Part shown: piece after piece, positions 14,608 through 14,632 of the stretch
Position numbering within the stretch: the stretch's first letter is position 1
Layout: the number at the start of each line of letters is the position of its first letter
Assembly (NCBI GenBank): GCA_016839405.1
Contig: JAEOUJ010000162.1
Location: 1 to 14,632 of the forward strand
Length of the DNA stretch: 14,632 nucleotides
Direction: 5' to 3'
Source of the DNA: Candidatus Gerdarchaeota archaeon
Lineage (GTDB): Archaea; Asgardarchaeota; Heimdallarchaeia; JABLTI01
The notes under the pieces: model-generated
The model's database searches: none
The model's input: the letters and a program-made list of their open reading frames with translations, nothing else
What the model was told of the DNA's origin: nothing
Program-made: the position numbers and the translations under genes

Positions 14608-14632
14608 TTCAAATACATATTGTAACCAATTA

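Noticed and set aside
1..14632. Mobile elements, attachment sites or CRISPR arrays
   Set aside because: No transposase or integrase codons, no terminal repeats, no regularly spaced repeats with spacers; the tRNA-Val 3' end is not repeated nearby.

Overview
The window is 14.6 kb of AT-rich archaeal DNA. Archaeal origin is supported by a free-standing eL40 zinc-ribbon ribosomal protein, a Trm5/TYW2-type tRNA methyltransferase, a tRNA gene with no encoded CCA, TATA-type promoters and T-tract terminators, and no bacterial -35/-10 signals. The mix of a thioester (alpha-2-macroglobulin family) surface protein, a PRC-barrel protein with HEAT-like and PCI-like winged-helix regions, and a zinc-ribbon coiled-coil protein makes an Asgard-type archaeon (perhaps Heimdallarchaeia-like) my best guess. 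That is inference; no marker here fixes the lineage.

Layout. (1) Positions 1-395 hold the 3' end of an unrecognised plus-strand gene and its hairpin/T-tract terminator. (2) Positions 472-3796 are a minus-strand block read in the order PRC-barrel/helical-repeat/winged-helix protein, eL40, Trm5-like methyltransferase, tRNA-Val(CAC): a translation-flavoured cluster. The eL40 gene (53 codons, 1683-1844) is short and easy to miss. (3) Positions 3797-4098 are a divergent intergenic region. Both flanking promoters carry the same 10-mer, ATCCAACTAT, one base upstream of the TATA-like box, so the PRC-barrel gene and the rightward zinc-ribbon coiled-coil gene are probably co-regulated. (4) Positions 4999-6809 are a nadA-nadC operon with a 4-base overlap, giving quinolinate then nicotinate mononucleotide in de novo NAD synthesis; no aspartate oxidase or dehydrogenase gene is adjacent. 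(5) Positions 7009-12951 encode a 1980-residue alpha-2-macroglobulin-like protein with an intact CxEQ thioester motif, an N-terminal export signal, a C-terminal membrane anchor and a short cytoplasmic tail. (6) Positions 13069-14575 encode a two-subunit class I fumarase (alpha then beta, 7 bases apart).

The genes fall into separate transcription units with oligo-T tracts between most of them. The metabolic genes are ordinary. The less familiar parts are the divergent pair sharing a promoter element, the architecture of the PRC-barrel protein, the triplicated motif in the coiled-coil protein, the membrane-anchored thioester protein, and several dyads at likely promoter positions. No mobile element, CRISPR array or integrase was seen.
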